Shown here: positions 26,916 to 35,145 of the stretch, piece by piece
Layout: each line of letters opens with the position of its first letter
How positions within the stretch are numbered: the stretch's first letter is position 1
From: Flavobacteriales bacterium
GTDB taxonomy: Bacteria; Bacteroidota; Bacteroidia; Flavobacteriales_F; PHOS-HE28
Direction of reading: 5' to 3'
Assembly (NCBI GenBank): GCA_016705955.1
Contig: JADJKO010000001.1
Coordinates: forward strand, 496,001-560,000
Length of the DNA: 64,000 nt
Position numbers and translations under genes: made by a program
Notes under the pieces: generated by a model
What the model was told of the DNA's origin: nothing
Seen by the model: only the letters and a program-made list of their open reading frames with translations
Databases searched by the model: none

Positions 26916-27647
26916 CTAGGGTTTCTGAAGGATGCAGACGTACCCAAGGGCATAGCGGTCCTTGGTCCTTCTCCTGTTCCGCTCAAGCCAGCCTGTCGAG
27001 CGGACCAATGAGGCGAACATGCGGAAGATCCGGTTCGACAGGCCACGGGGAGCGAATTTGTTGAGTGTATCCATCAACACGTCCGCATGTCCTCCATAGG
27101 ACTCCATGTGAATGATCTTCAACTTCGCTTGTTCCGCCATGTAGGATACCCCAGCAGCCGAGGGGTGGTTGAATTCGTGGGGGTATTCGCTGAGCCAATA
27201 GGTCAACGGCCAACTCAGGAACACCCGGCCGCCCGGCTTCAACACCCGGAAGAACTCCTTCAAAAGGTCATGCGGCGCTTGTACATACATGATCATGTCG
27301 GACGCCACAATGGAATCGAATTCCGACTCCGCGAAGGGAAGTGGGGTGCCGTCGTTCAGGTCCACGAAACGGTCCAGCGATCCGGTTCCATGCGCACCGC
27401 TTTCCCAGTCCACGCAGATGTTCTCGGTCATCCTCGGTTTGTACACTTCATAGTACGGCACCGGCCCGCATCCCACATCCAGGACACGTCCGTGAATGTG
27501 CGCTTGGATGAGCGGGATGTAACGCTGGTGCTGGAGTTCAGCGATATAGGTCGATCCACCGAAGAACTTTGCGCGATTGGTCACGAACTTCACGGTGCTG
27601 GGGTCTCGGACAACGCGGATAGGGATCCAATTCTCGGGATTTCGCAT
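26916..27647 (-). CDS. Class I SAM-dependent methyltransferase
   Basis: A 243-residue protein with a methyltransferase type 11-like core: motif I VLDVGCGPVPYYEVY (residues about 55-70), acidic motif II ICVDWES, motif IV SEFDSIVASDMIMYV and post-motif RVLKPGGRVFLSWPLTYW. The N-terminus FGGSTYIAELQHQRYIPLI and the insert around YPHEFNHPS are typical of methyltransferases that act on glycans or lipids, but the substrate cannot be assigned. It converges with cinA with four bases between them. Confidence 0.85.
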   Translation of the reverse strand: MRNPENWIPIRVVRDPSTVKFVTNRAKFFGGSTYIAELQHQRYIPLIQAHIHGRVLDVGCGPVPYYEVYKPRMTENICVDWESGAHGTGSLDRFVDLNDGTPLPFAESEFDSIVASDMIMYVQAPHDLLKEFFRVLKPGGRVFLSWPLTYWLSEYPHEFNHPSAAGVSYMAEQAKLKIIHMESYGGHADVLMDTLNKFAPRGLSNRIFRMFASLVRSTGWLERNRRRTKDRYALGYVCILQKP

Positions 27648-27698
27648 GGCCGTCGGCAGGGGTGAAAGATATCGGGGTGTGGCTGCCCAACGCAGGGT

Positions 27699-27853
27699 TC
27701 ACCACAGAGGCGCAGAGCACACGGAGAAATGCCGATCACTGGATCGGGGTCTTTCGGACGGTCGTCCGGTGTCCATTGGCCCGGCCAGCATGGGGGACCT
27801 ACGAGACCGAACCGTCCTGCGCTCACTCCGAGTACTCTGTGCCTCTATGGTGA
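27699..27853. repeat. 155-bp element bounded by 28-bp inverted repeats
   Basis: Left arm 27699-27726 (TCACCACAGAGGCGCAGAGC then ACACGGAG) and right arm 27826-27853 pair at 24 of 28 positions. Inside is a smaller hairpin, GGACG-GT-CGTCC. No gene is present. The arm type (CACAGAGGCACAGAG) resembles non-coding inverted repeats seen across many bacteria; MITE-like origin is inference. The rest of 27648-27917 holds only the rpmB promoter. Confidence 0.7.
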
Positions 27854-27888
27854 TGACACCCGACCATTCATGGAACCGATCCGTTTCC

Positions 27889-27896
27889 TACATTTG
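27889..27896 (+). promoter_or_regulatory. Predicted -7 box, TACATTTG
   Basis: Exact match to the Bacteroidota TAnnTTTG -7 element, 22 bases before the rpmB ATG. It would drive rpmB-rpmG-DUF4295. Confidence 0.65.
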
Positions 27897-27917
27897 CGGC
27901 CCGCAATAAGGAAAGCC

Positions 27918-28157
27918 ATGTCCAAAGTCTGTCAGATCACCGGGAGGAAGGTCGTTACCGGTCACCAGGTGTCCCACTCGAACATCAAGACCAAGCGCAC
28001 CTTCGCGCCGAACCTCCAGGACCGTAAGTATTTCCTCGTGGAGGAGAAGAAATGGGTGAACCTGCGGGTGAGCACCGCCGGCATGCGTACCATCAACAAG
28101 ATCGGCCTGGCCGAAGCCCTGAAGCGCGCACGCGCCAAGGGATTCCTCACTGCCTGA
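27918..28157 (+). CDS. rpmB: 50S ribosomal protein L28
   Basis: A 79-residue protein starting MSKVCQITGRKVVTGHQVSH, the conserved L28 opening, followed by the basic KTKRTFAPNLQDRKYFL and the WVNLRVSTAGMRTI region. Only one cysteine of the possible zinc knuckle is present. It is the first gene of the rpmB-rpmG-DUF4295 cluster conserved in Bacteroidota. A longer in-frame start at 27729 lies inside the inverted-repeat element and is rejected. Confidence 0.97.
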   Translation: MSKVCQITGRKVVTGHQVSHSNIKTKRTFAPNLQDRKYFLVEEKKWVNLRVSTAGMRTINKIGLAEALKRARAKGFLTA

Positions 28158-28183
28158 GCCTCAACTCGTAGAACCCAGCACCA

Positions 28184-28366
28184 ATGGCCAAGAAAGGGAA
28201 CCGCGTCCAAGTGATCCTGGAGTGTACCGAGCACAAGACCTCGGGGCAGCCGGGCACCAGCCGCTACATCACTACCAAGAACCGCAAGAACACCTCCGAG
28301 CGCATCGAGTTGAAGAAATTCAACCCGATCCTCCGGAAGATGACCGTTCACAAAGAGATCAAGTAA
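28184..28366 (+). CDS. rpmG: 50S ribosomal protein L33
   Basis: A 60-residue protein: MAKKGNRVQVILECTEHK, then the variable loop GQPGTSRYITTKNRKNT and the conserved LKKFNPILRKMTVHKEIK. Only one cysteine is present, so it is a zinc-free (C-) paralogue. It is 26 bases after rpmB and three bases before the DUF4295 gene. Confidence 0.97.
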   Translation: MAKKGNRVQVILECTEHKTSGQPGTSRYITTKNRKNTSERIELKKFNPILRKMTVHKEIK

Positions 28367-28369
28367 GCC

Positions 28370-28522
28370 ATGGCAAAGAAGACCGTTGCAACCCTGAAAA
28401 AGGCGGACGCCAAGACCTTCACCAAGGTCATCCGCATGATCAAGAAGGAATCCGGTGGATATTCCTTCGTGGAGCAAGTGGTCCCCTCGGACGAGGCGGA
28501 CAAGCTCATCGCTGGTAAGTAG
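28370..28522 (+). CDS. DUF4295 protein, 50 residues
   Basis: A 50-residue basic protein, MAKKTVATLKKADAKTFTKV to SDEADKLIAGK, directly after rpmG. The family is small and restricted to Bacteroidota, and it typically follows rpmB-rpmG. Lysine richness and this conserved place suggest a ribosome-associated protein, which is inference from context. Confidence 0.88.
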   Translation: MAKKTVATLKKADAKTFTKVIRMIKKESGGYSFVEQVVPSDEADKLIAGK

Positions 28523-28540
28523 TACTCGAGATCATTTAGC

Positions 28541-28576
28541 GAAAAGGTCTTCCTGGCGAGCCGGGCGGACCTTTTC
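28541..28576 (+). terminator. Terminator-like hairpin between DUF4295 and ftsY
   Basis: GAAAAGGTC and GACCTTTTC form a nine-base outer stem, with an inner CCTGGC/GCCGGG stem. It could end the ribosomal protein transcript or attenuate transcription into ftsY, whose ATG is 18 bases later. Confidence 0.6.
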
Positions 28577-28593
28577 AAGTATCTGGACGGACC

Positions 28594-29550
28594 ATGGCCC
28601 TTTTTGGACTTTTCGGGAAGCGTAAGGAAGCCGCGGTTGAGGCGGAAGAAAAGCGCGTGCTCGATTCGGGGCTGGAGAAGTCCCGCGAGGGATTCCTTGG
28701 TCGGATCGCGCGCGCTGTCGCAGGCAAGAGTTCGGTGGATGATGAGGTACTGGACCACTTGGAGGAAGTTCTGGTGGGCAGTGATGTCGGGGTGGAGACG
28801 ACCCTTCGGATCATCGAGCGGATCCAGCAGCGGGTGAAGCGGGACAAGTATGTGGGGACAGGCGAGTTGAATGGTATCCTTCGGGAGGAGATCGCCGCCC
28901 TGATGAAGGATCCGGTGCCGATGGACCCTTCAACAAAGCCCTACGTGATCATGGTCGTTGGCGTGAATGGCGTGGGCAAGACCACGACGATCGGCAAACT
29001 CGCGCACGCCTTCAAAAAGGAAGGCAAACAAGTTGTGCTTGGAGCGGCGGATACGTTCCGGGCGGCGGCCGTGGACCAATTGCGGATCTGGAGTGAACGG
29101 GTCGGGGTCACGCTGGTGCAGCAAGGCATGAATGCCGACCCTGCAGCTGTGGCCTATGATGCCGTGGAGAGCGCGAAAGCGAAGGGGGCCGATGTGGTCA
29201 TCATCGACACTGCAGGTCGCCTGCACAACAAGGTGAACTTGATGAACGAACTCACCAAGGTGCGCAACGTGATGCGTAAGGTGATCCCCGATGCGCCGCA
29301 TGAGGTGCTCTTGGTGCTTGACGCCAGTACCGGCCAGAACGCCATTGAGCAAGCCAGGCAATTCACCAAGGCCACCGACGTCACGGCGTTGGCGCTTACC
29401 AAGCTGGATGGCACTGCGAAAGGCGGCGTGGCCATCGGCATCAGCGACCAGTTCAGCATTCCGATCAAATACCTCGGGGTCGGTGAGGGGGTGGACCATT
29501 TACAGATCTTCGACAAGCACGCGTTCGTCGAGGCGTTGTTCAAGGGCTGA
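28594..29550 (+). CDS. ftsY: Signal recognition particle receptor FtsY
   Basis: A 318-residue SRP-GTPase. It starts with a short amphipathic, membrane-binding stretch (MALFGLFGKRKEA), then the N domain (residues about 25-105) and the G domain with P-loop GVNGVGKTTT (from 123), DTFRAAAVDQL, the DTAGR switch and TKLDGTAKGG. It docks SRP-ribosome complexes at the inner membrane and hands them to SecYEG. The acidic A domain is nearly absent, as in many Bacteroidota. Confidence 0.97.
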   Translation: MALFGLFGKRKEAAVEAEEKRVLDSGLEKSREGFLGRIARAVAGKSSVDDEVLDHLEEVLVGSDVGVETTLRIIERIQQRVKRDKYVGTGELNGILREEIAALMKDPVPMDPSTKPYVIMVVGVNGVGKTTTIGKLAHAFKKEGKQVVLGAADTFRAAAVDQLRIWSERVGVTLVQQGMNADPAAVAYDAVESAKAKGADVVIIDTAGRLHNKVNLMNELTKVRNVMRKVIPDAPHEVLLVLDASTGQNAIEQARQFTKATDVTALALTKLDGTAKGGVAIGISDQFSIPIKYLGVGEGVDHLQIFDKHAFVEALFKG

Positions 29551-29581
29551 ATGGCATGGTGCCCCGGTGGGATGGGCCGCC

Positions 29582-29589
29582 TATATTCG
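29582..29589 (+). promoter_or_regulatory. Predicted -7 box, TATATTCG
   Basis: TAnnTTCG variant 21 bases before ATG 29610, so the membrane gene probably has its own promoter rather than depending on ftsY. Confidence 0.5.
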
Positions 29590-29609
29590 TCGCCACCAAC
29601 AACCTACCC

Positions 29610-29978
29610 ATGGAACAGAATCAACCCGTTGCGCCTCCTCCAGCTGGAGAGGACAAGACCGTGGCCATCGTGGCCTACCTCACCATTGTGGGGTTCATCA
29701 TCGCTATTGTCCTGCATGGACAAAAGAAGACCGCTCTGGGAACCTACCATCTCCGGCAGATGTTGGGGATCATCATCACCGGCTTCTGCCTTTGGGTCGT
29801 GACCATGCTCCTCGCCGTGGTCACCCTTGGCTTTGGACTATTGCTCTATCCGCTCGTGGGGATCCTGATGCTCATCCTTTGGATCATGGGCCTGATCGCC
29901 GCCGCGAACGGGGAGATGAAGCCTGCCCCGATCCTGGGCGAGAAGTATCAGGAGTGGTTCAAGAGCGCGTTCAACTAG
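29610..29978 (+). CDS. DUF4870-like membrane protein
   Basis: A 122-residue protein: a proline-rich start (MEQNQPVAPPPAGEDKTVA), then three membrane helices. The core YLTIVGFIIAIVLHGQKKT, with YHLRQMLGIIITGF, is the DUF4870/Tic20-like pattern, in which a helix pair precedes a histidine-bearing loop. Function unknown. ATG 29610 is preferred to an upstream in-frame ATG at 29556, which lies ahead of the likely -7 box. Confidence 0.83.
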   Translation: MEQNQPVAPPPAGEDKTVAIVAYLTIVGFIIAIVLHGQKKTALGTYHLRQMLGIIITGFCLWVVTMLLAVVTLGFGLLLYPLVGILMLILWIMGLIAAANGEMKPAPILGEKYQEWFKSAFN

Positions 29979-29997
29979 ATCGACACTCGTTCAAGAG

Positions 29998-30023
29998 CGC
30001 CCCGCGACGAACATCGCGGGGCG
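29998..30023 (+). terminator. Terminator after the DUF4870-like gene
   Basis: CGCCCCGCGA and TCGCGGGGCG, a ten-base perfect stem around CGAACA, followed by TTCCATTT. It separates this gene from rimO. Confidence 0.75.
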
Positions 30024-30050
30024 TTCCATTTCATCCCTCTCCCGGTCGTC

Positions 30051-30058
30051 TAGCTTTG
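30051..30058 (+). promoter_or_regulatory. Predicted -7 box, TAGCTTTG
   Basis: Exact TAnnTTTG match only eight bases before the rimO ATG, so the transcript would have a very short leader. Confidence 0.6.
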
Positions 30059-30066
30059 CCGCCCCG

Positions 30067-31377
30067 ATGAAAGCTCGCACCCTCAAGCGCACCAAGGTGA
30101 ACGTGGTCACGCTGGGCTGCTCGAAGAACACCTTCGACAGCGAGGTGATGATGGCCCAGTTGAAGGCCAACGGCATCGCCGTGGACCACGAGTCGGAGAG
30201 AGGCGATCACAACGTGGTGGTGATCAACACCTGCGGCTTCATCGAGAATGCCAAGCAGGAGAGCATCGATACGATCCTGAGTTGGGCCAAGGCCAAGGAC
30301 GAAGGGGCCGTGGAGAAGGTGTACGTGTCCGGATGCCTCAGCCAGCGCTATGCTCCGGAACTCATGGAAGGCATTCCGCAAGTGGATGCATGGTTCGGTA
30401 CGCGCGATCTGCCACGGCTGCTGAAGACCTTGAAGGCGGATTACAAACACGAGTTGGTGGGTGAACGACTGCTGACCACACCAGCGCACTACGCCTACTT
30501 CAAGATCAGTGAGGGCTGTGACCGCAAGTGTTCTTTCTGCGCCATCCCATTGATGCGCGGCAAGCACCTGAGCACGCCCCTGGAACAATTGGTGACCAAC
30601 GCCAAAGGATTGGCCACACAAGGGGTGAAGGAGTTGATCCTCATCGCACAGGACCTCACGTACTACGGGCTTGATATCTACAAAAAGCGGAACCTCAGTG
30701 AACTGCTCGCGCAACTCAGCGACGTGGAAGGGATCGATTGGATCCGCCTGCACTATGCCTTCCCGAGCGGCTTCCCGATGGATGTGTTGGACGTGATGCG
30801 CGAACGCAGCAACGTGTGCAACTACCTCGACATGCCGTTGCAACACGGCAGCACGAAGATGCTCACCCGCATGCGTCGTGGTATTACGCAGGAGAAGACC
30901 GAAGCGCTCGTGAACACCATCCGCGAGAAGGTGCCGGGTATCGCCATCCGCACCACGCTCATCACCGGTTTCCCGGGTGAAAGGCAAGCGGATCACGACA
31001 GCAATCTGCAATGGATCGAACGGATGCGCTTTGACCGACTGGGTGCCTTCACCTACAGCCACGAGGAGGACACGCATGCATTCGGCATGTTGGACGATGT
31101 CCCTGCCGAAGTGAAAGAGGAACGCGCGCAAGAGATCATGGAACTACAAGGCGGCATCAGCTTGGAATTGAACCAGGCCAAGGTGGGCAAGGTCTTCAAG
31201 GTGCTGGTGGATAAGGCCGAGAGCGGTCATTACATCGCACGAACGGAGTTCGATTCACCGGAAGTGGACAACGAGGTGCTGATCCCGACCGAGGGGAACC
31301 ACCTCCGCATAGGCGACTTCGCGGATGTCCGGATCACCGAAGCCCGGGAGCATGAGTTGATGGCGGTGGTTATCTGA
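30067..31377 (+). CDS. rimO: Ribosomal protein S12 methylthiotransferase RimO
   Basis: A 436-residue radical-SAM enzyme that adds a methylthio group to the conserved aspartate of ribosomal protein S12. The N-terminal UPF0004 domain has the auxiliary cluster cysteines C18 (TLGCSKN), C56 (NTCGF) and C90 (VSGCLSQRY). The radical-SAM cluster is C151, C155 and C158 in EGCDRKCSFCAIP. The C-terminal TRAM domain (residues about 370-435) binds the S12 loop. Complete and typical in length. It stands alone with its own promoter. Confidence 0.97.
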   Translation: MKARTLKRTKVNVVTLGCSKNTFDSEVMMAQLKANGIAVDHESERGDHNVVVINTCGFIENAKQESIDTILSWAKAKDEGAVEKVYVSGCLSQRYAPELMEGIPQVDAWFGTRDLPRLLKTLKADYKHELVGERLLTTPAHYAYFKISEGCDRKCSFCAIPLMRGKHLSTPLEQLVTNAKGLATQGVKELILIAQDLTYYGLDIYKKRNLSELLAQLSDVEGIDWIRLHYAFPSGFPMDVLDVMRERSNVCNYLDMPLQHGSTKMLTRMRRGITQEKTEALVNTIREKVPGIAIRTTLITGFPGERQADHDSNLQWIERMRFDRLGAFTYSHEEDTHAFGMLDDVPAEVKEERAQEIMELQGGISLELNQAKVGKVFKVLVDKAESGHYIARTEFDSPEVDNEVLIPTEGNHLRIGDFADVRITEAREHELMAVVI

Positions 31378-31560
31378 CCGCCTCCTTTTCGGCGTACATA
31401 CCCCCGTGCCGATCGATGCATTGCCAGAACAATGTGCGCGGTCGTCCCGATGGAAGGCGGGCGGGATCCACGGAAGGAATGGAAAGCGAACGGGGACCTG
31501 TTGTTCGTCATGGTCGTGTGGCGCGAATGGTGTGAAATTGGTCCTATCATTCCCACAGCC

Positions 31561-31911
31561 ATGATCAACACGCTACTTCTCCTGTTCGCATTCCACCAGC
31601 CTTTCATGTCAACTGCATCAGTCCCGGTCCTCACGGGCGGGAACGATGTAGCCGTCGTGGTGCATATCAAAGGACTCGATGATGCCATGTACGGCCGTTT
31701 GGCGAAGGTGATCGCTAGCGAACCTTCCGCATCGTTGGAGTACGGGTGCGTCTGGTCCGGTATAGTGGTATTCAAGTTCAACGATACGGCCTTTGCGGAG
31801 CGGGCTGATGTGGTGAGCCACGTGAGCCGGATCATGGACGACGCGCGAATTTCCGCACCGGTGGAAGTGCTGCATGTCCACATGGAAGCACGCGGACCGG
31901 GGAAGTGCTGA
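31561..31911 (+). CDS. Small secreted protein with ferredoxin-like fold pattern
   Basis: A 116-residue protein starting at ATG 31561 with a hydrophobic N-terminus (MINTLLLLFAFHQPFM) that could be a signal peptide. The remainder alternates strand, helix, strand, strand, helix, strand (VAVVVHIKGLDD, YGRLAKVIASEP, GIVVFKFND, ADVVSHVSRIMDD), like heavy-metal-associated domains, but no CxxC pair is present. A longer start at 31432 is possible but would bury the hydrophobic stretch. I do not recognise a family. It precedes bshC by 40 bases. Confidence 0.6.
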   Translation: MINTLLLLFAFHQPFMSTASVPVLTGGNDVAVVVHIKGLDDAMYGRLAKVIASEPSASLEYGCVWSGIVVFKFNDTAFAERADVVSHVSRIMDDARISAPVEVLHVHMEARGPGKC

Positions 31912-31936
31912 GCGCGGTCCAGCTGATCGACGCGGC

Positions 31937-31944
31937 TACCTTCG
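31937..31944 (+). promoter_or_regulatory. Predicted -7 box, TACCTTCG
   Basis: TAnnTTCG variant eight bases before the bshC ATG at 31952. The same octamer precedes guaA. Confidence 0.45.
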
Positions 31945-31951
31945 GCGCCTT

Positions 31952-33538
31952 ATGCCTGCGCACCGGATCCTGTACGCTGCCACACACCGGTTCTCCAAGC
32001 TCGTGGAGGATCACGCCGCAGGTGATCCGTTCTTGGATGACTTCAGGCTGTTCCCGCCCACACAAGCTGGACTGGAACAAGCCGCTTCCGCTCGTGCGTT
32101 CTCTGCGGAACATCGAACCGTATTGGTGAAAGCACTTCACCGGCAGTATGAAGGCATCGACATCGAAGGTCCGGTCCGGGAGAACATCGATCGGTTGTCT
32201 CAACGTGATGCGCTCACGGTTACCACAGGTCACCAGCTCTGCCTGTTCACCGGACCGCTCTACTTCCCATTCAAACTGCTCAATACCATTCGGCTGGCAC
32301 GAACGCTGTCGGGGGAATTGAAGCGTCCTGTGGTCCCGATCTTCTGGATGGCCTCGGAGGATCATGATCGTGCCGAGATCGATCATGCGTGGTTGGCAGG
32401 GAAGAAGATCCAATGGCCGGGCGCTTCGGGTGGCGCGGTCGGTCGTCTCACCTTGGTAGGGATCGAAGCGGTTCTTGCCGAGGTGGATGGGATGCTTGGC
32501 ACGGGCATGGATGCCGATCGCGTGCGCGTAGAACTCCGCCGTTGTTACACACCCGGTTCGACACTTGCGGAAGCGACACGGCGTTTCGTGCATGCCTTGT
32601 TCGGTCGCTTCGGACTAGTGATCCTCGACGGCGACGACCGCGAGTTGAAGAAACTCTTCATGCCGGTGATGCGCGAGGAGCTGCTGAACGGGATCACGCA
32701 ACGCAGTGTGTCCTACGCCGATGAGCGGCTGAAGGAGCGGTACCCGAGCCAGGCCCATGCGCGCACCATCAACGTGTTCCACTTGCGACCGGGATATCGG
32801 TCACGCATTGAGGCTGATGGCGATCACTATCAGGTCCTGGACGGTGGGCCGCGCTTCACCTTGGATGAACTACTGCTCGATCTGGAAGTGCGACCGCAGG
32901 ACTATTCACCCAATGTGCTCCTCCGCCCGGTTTACCAGGAAGTGGTCCTGCCGAACATCGCTTACATCGGTGGGGGTGGTGAGTTGGCGTACTGGATGCA
33001 ATTGAAATGGCTCTTCCAAGCGGTTCAAGCGCCGATGCCAGTGGTGTTGCTGCGGACATCGGCCGCGTTCCTTTCGGCAAAGCAGGAAAAGCAGCGCGGT
33101 GAGTTGGGCCTGTCGATCGAGGACCTGTTCAAACCCGCTCATGAACTGCGCGACCGTGTGGCGCACCATTTCTCGGTGTTGGACACCGATGTGGTGGACG
33201 AGCAACAGGAGTTGGACGCTTTCTTCCAAAGACTGCGAACGCGGACCGCGGCGGTTGATGCCACGTTGGGTGCCAGCACGGATGCCGCACAGGTACGCGC
33301 GCAACGACTACTGATGAATTTGCAGGGCAAGATGGACCGTGCGCTTCGGCGGAAGGAGAAGGTGCATATCGATCGGTTGGACGGGGTGTTGGAAGCACTC
33401 TTTCCAGCTGGTGGACTGCAAGAGCGCCGGGACAATCTCCTGCCAATGCTCGCCGCTCATGGTCCGGAGCTGCTGGATCGGCTGCTGGAAACACTGGATC
33501 CACTGGCCATGCGCTTCACGGTCCTTGTTGAGGACTGA
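31952..33538 (+). CDS. bshC: Bacillithiol biosynthesis cysteine-adding enzyme BshC
   Basis: A 528-residue protein of the BshC family, which joins cysteine to glucosaminyl-malate in the last step of bacillithiol synthesis. Recognisable stretches are YAATHRFSKLVEDHAAGDPF near the start, VTTGHQLCLFTGPLYFPFK, FWMASEDHDRAEIDH (class I aminoacyl-tRNA-synthetase-like nucleotide site) and PNIAYIGGGGELAYWMQLK, then a coiled coil (about 405-470). ATG 31952 is chosen because family homology begins there; an ATG at 31874 lies inside the preceding gene. bshA and bshB are not in the window. Confidence 0.94.
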   Translation: MPAHRILYAATHRFSKLVEDHAAGDPFLDDFRLFPPTQAGLEQAASARAFSAEHRTVLVKALHRQYEGIDIEGPVRENIDRLSQRDALTVTTGHQLCLFTGPLYFPFKLLNTIRLARTLSGELKRPVVPIFWMASEDHDRAEIDHAWLAGKKIQWPGASGGAVGRLTLVGIEAVLAEVDGMLGTGMDADRVRVELRRCYTPGSTLAEATRRFVHALFGRFGLVILDGDDRELKKLFMPVMREELLNGITQRSVSYADERLKERYPSQAHARTINVFHLRPGYRSRIEADGDHYQVLDGGPRFTLDELLLDLEVRPQDYSPNVLLRPVYQEVVLPNIAYIGGGGELAYWMQLKWLFQAVQAPMPVVLLRTSAAFLSAKQEKQRGELGLSIEDLFKPAHELRDRVAHHFSVLDTDVVDEQQELDAFFQRLRTRTAAVDATLGASTDAAQVRAQRLLMNLQGKMDRALRRKEKVHIDRLDGVLEALFPAGGLQERRDNLLPMLAAHGPELLDRLLETLDPLAMRFTVLVED

Positions 33539-33568
33539 AGTCCTACAACGAGGCATATCCCTGCTGGC

Positions 33569-33576
33569 TACCTTCG
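33569..33576 (+). promoter_or_regulatory. Predicted -7 box, TACCTTCG
   Basis: TAnnTTCG variant 19 bases before the guaA ATG, identical to the box before bshC. Confidence 0.5.
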
Positions 33577-33594
33577 CCGCCTGCCGCAACAACC

Positions 33595-35145
33595 ATGGCG
33601 CGGTGTACTCCTTTGCCGGACAGCATCCTCATTCTCGACCACGGTTCCCAATACACGCAACTGATCGCGCGTCGCGTGCGCGAATTGAACGTCTATTGCG
33701 AGATCCATCCCTTCTCCAAGGCGCAACAATTCGCCAACGACCCGAACATCAAAGGGGTCATCCTCAGTGGTAGTCCCAGCAGCGTACACGAACCGAACGC
33801 ACCGGACACGGATCTCACGGGGATCCTCGGAAAGCTCCCGGTCCTCGCGGTCTGCTATGGCGCCCAGCTCATCGCCAAACGGGCAGGGGCGATCGTGGAG
33901 CGCAGCAAGATCCGCGAATACGGGCGTGCGCACTTGAGCACGATCAGTGATCACCGCTTGTTCGATGGGATCGAGGCTGGTTCGCAGGTCTGGATGAGCC
34001 ACGGCGATTCCATCACGGCGCCGAGCGAGGCGATGGAAGTGTTGGCCAGCACCAAGGATGTGCCGGTCGCGGCCTTCGCCTTGAACGATCAACTCACGTT
34101 CGCGGTGCAGTTCCACCCGGAGGTGTACCACACCACGGATGGCGCGCAACTGCTCCACAACTTCGTGATCGGCATTTGCGGATGCGCAGGCGATTGGACA
34201 CCGCATGGTTTCGTGCAGATGACCGTGGATCGGCTGCGTGCGGATCTCGGAAGTGATCAAGTGGTACTCGCCCTCAGCGGCGGTGTGGACAGTTCCGTGG
34301 CAGCACTCTTGTTGGATCGCGCCATCGGCGATCAGCTCCATTGCATTTTCGTGGACAACGGCTTGCTGCGCAAGGATGAATATGCGCGCGTGCTGGAGAG
34401 TTACCGGCACTTGGGCTTGAACATCACCGGCGTGGATGCCCGCGAGGATTTCATCAGCGCGTTGAAAGGACTGGAGGACCCGGAGACCAAACGCAAGGCG
34501 GTCGGTCGGACCTTCATCGAGGTGTTCGATCGTGAAGCGCATCGGATCACCGATGTGAAGTGGTTGGCCCAAGGAACCATCTATCCGGATGTGATCGAAA
34601 GCGTGAGCGTGAACGGGCCGAGTGTGACGATCAAGAGCCACCACAATGTGGGCGGCTTACCGGACCGCATGAAGTTGAAAGTGGTGGAACCATTGCGCCT
34701 GCTCTTCAAGGATGAGGTTCGCCGCGTGGGCAAGGAGTTGGGCTTGGACCCGAACATCCTCGGTCGCCATCCATTCCCGGGTCCTGGCCTTTCCATCCGC
34801 ATCCTTGGTGAAGTGACGGCTGAACGGGTCGCGCTCCTGCAAGAGGTCGATCACATCTTCATCCAAGGACTGCGTGATGAAGGATTGTATGATCAGGTGT
34901 GGCAAGCGGGCGCGATCCTGCTACCGGTAAAGAGCGTAGGTGTGATGGGTGATGAGCGCACGTACGAGAACGCGGTCGCGCTGCGCGCGGTGACCAGTAC
35001 GGATGGGATGACCGCCGATTGGTGTCACCTCCCGTACGAGTTCCTGGCACGGATATCGAACAGCATCATCAACCGCGTGAAAGGCGTGAACCGCGTGGTC
35101 TACGACATCAGTTCAAAGCCACCTGCTACCATCGAGTGGGAATGA
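33595..35145 (+). CDS. guaA: GMP synthase (glutamine-hydrolysing)
   Basis: A 516-residue enzyme converting XMP to GMP with ATP and glutamine. The N-terminal class I glutamine amidotransferase domain has the catalytic C87 (LAVCYGAQL) and the His/Glu pair in VQFHPEVYH. The ATP pyrophosphatase domain starts with the PP-loop ALSGGVDSSVAAL (about residue 223), and the C-terminal dimerisation domain ends PPATIEWE. Its stop overlaps the ATG of the LysM gene (ATGA at 35142-35145), an arrangement common in Flavobacteriia. Confidence 0.97.
   Translation: MARCTPLPDSILILDHGSQYTQLIARRVRELNVYCEIHPFSKAQQFANDPNIKGVILSGSPSSVHEPNAPDTDLTGILGKLPVLAVCYGAQLIAKRAGAIVERSKIREYGRAHLSTISDHRLFDGIEAGSQVWMSHGDSITAPSEAMEVLASTKDVPVAAFALNDQLTFAVQFHPEVYHTTDGAQLLHNFVIGICGCAGDWTPHGFVQMTVDRLRADLGSDQVVLALSGGVDSSVAALLLDRAIGDQLHCIFVDNGLLRKDEYARVLESYRHLGLNITGVDAREDFISALKGLEDPETKRKAVGRTFIEVFDREAHRITDVKWLAQGTIYPDVIESVSVNGPSVTIKSHHNVGGLPDRMKLKVVEPLRLLFKDEVRRVGKELGLDPNILGRHPFPGPGLSIRILGEVTAERVALLQEVDHIFIQGLRDEGLYDQVWQAGAILLPVKSVGVMGDERTYENAVALRAVTSTDGMTADWCHLPYEFLARISNSIINRVKGVNRVVYDISSKPPATIEWE

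Noticed and set aside
33595..35145. Unusual GuaA active-site CYGAQ
   Set aside because: The catalytic cysteine is conserved and alanine at the fourth position is common in Bacteroidota GMP synthases.
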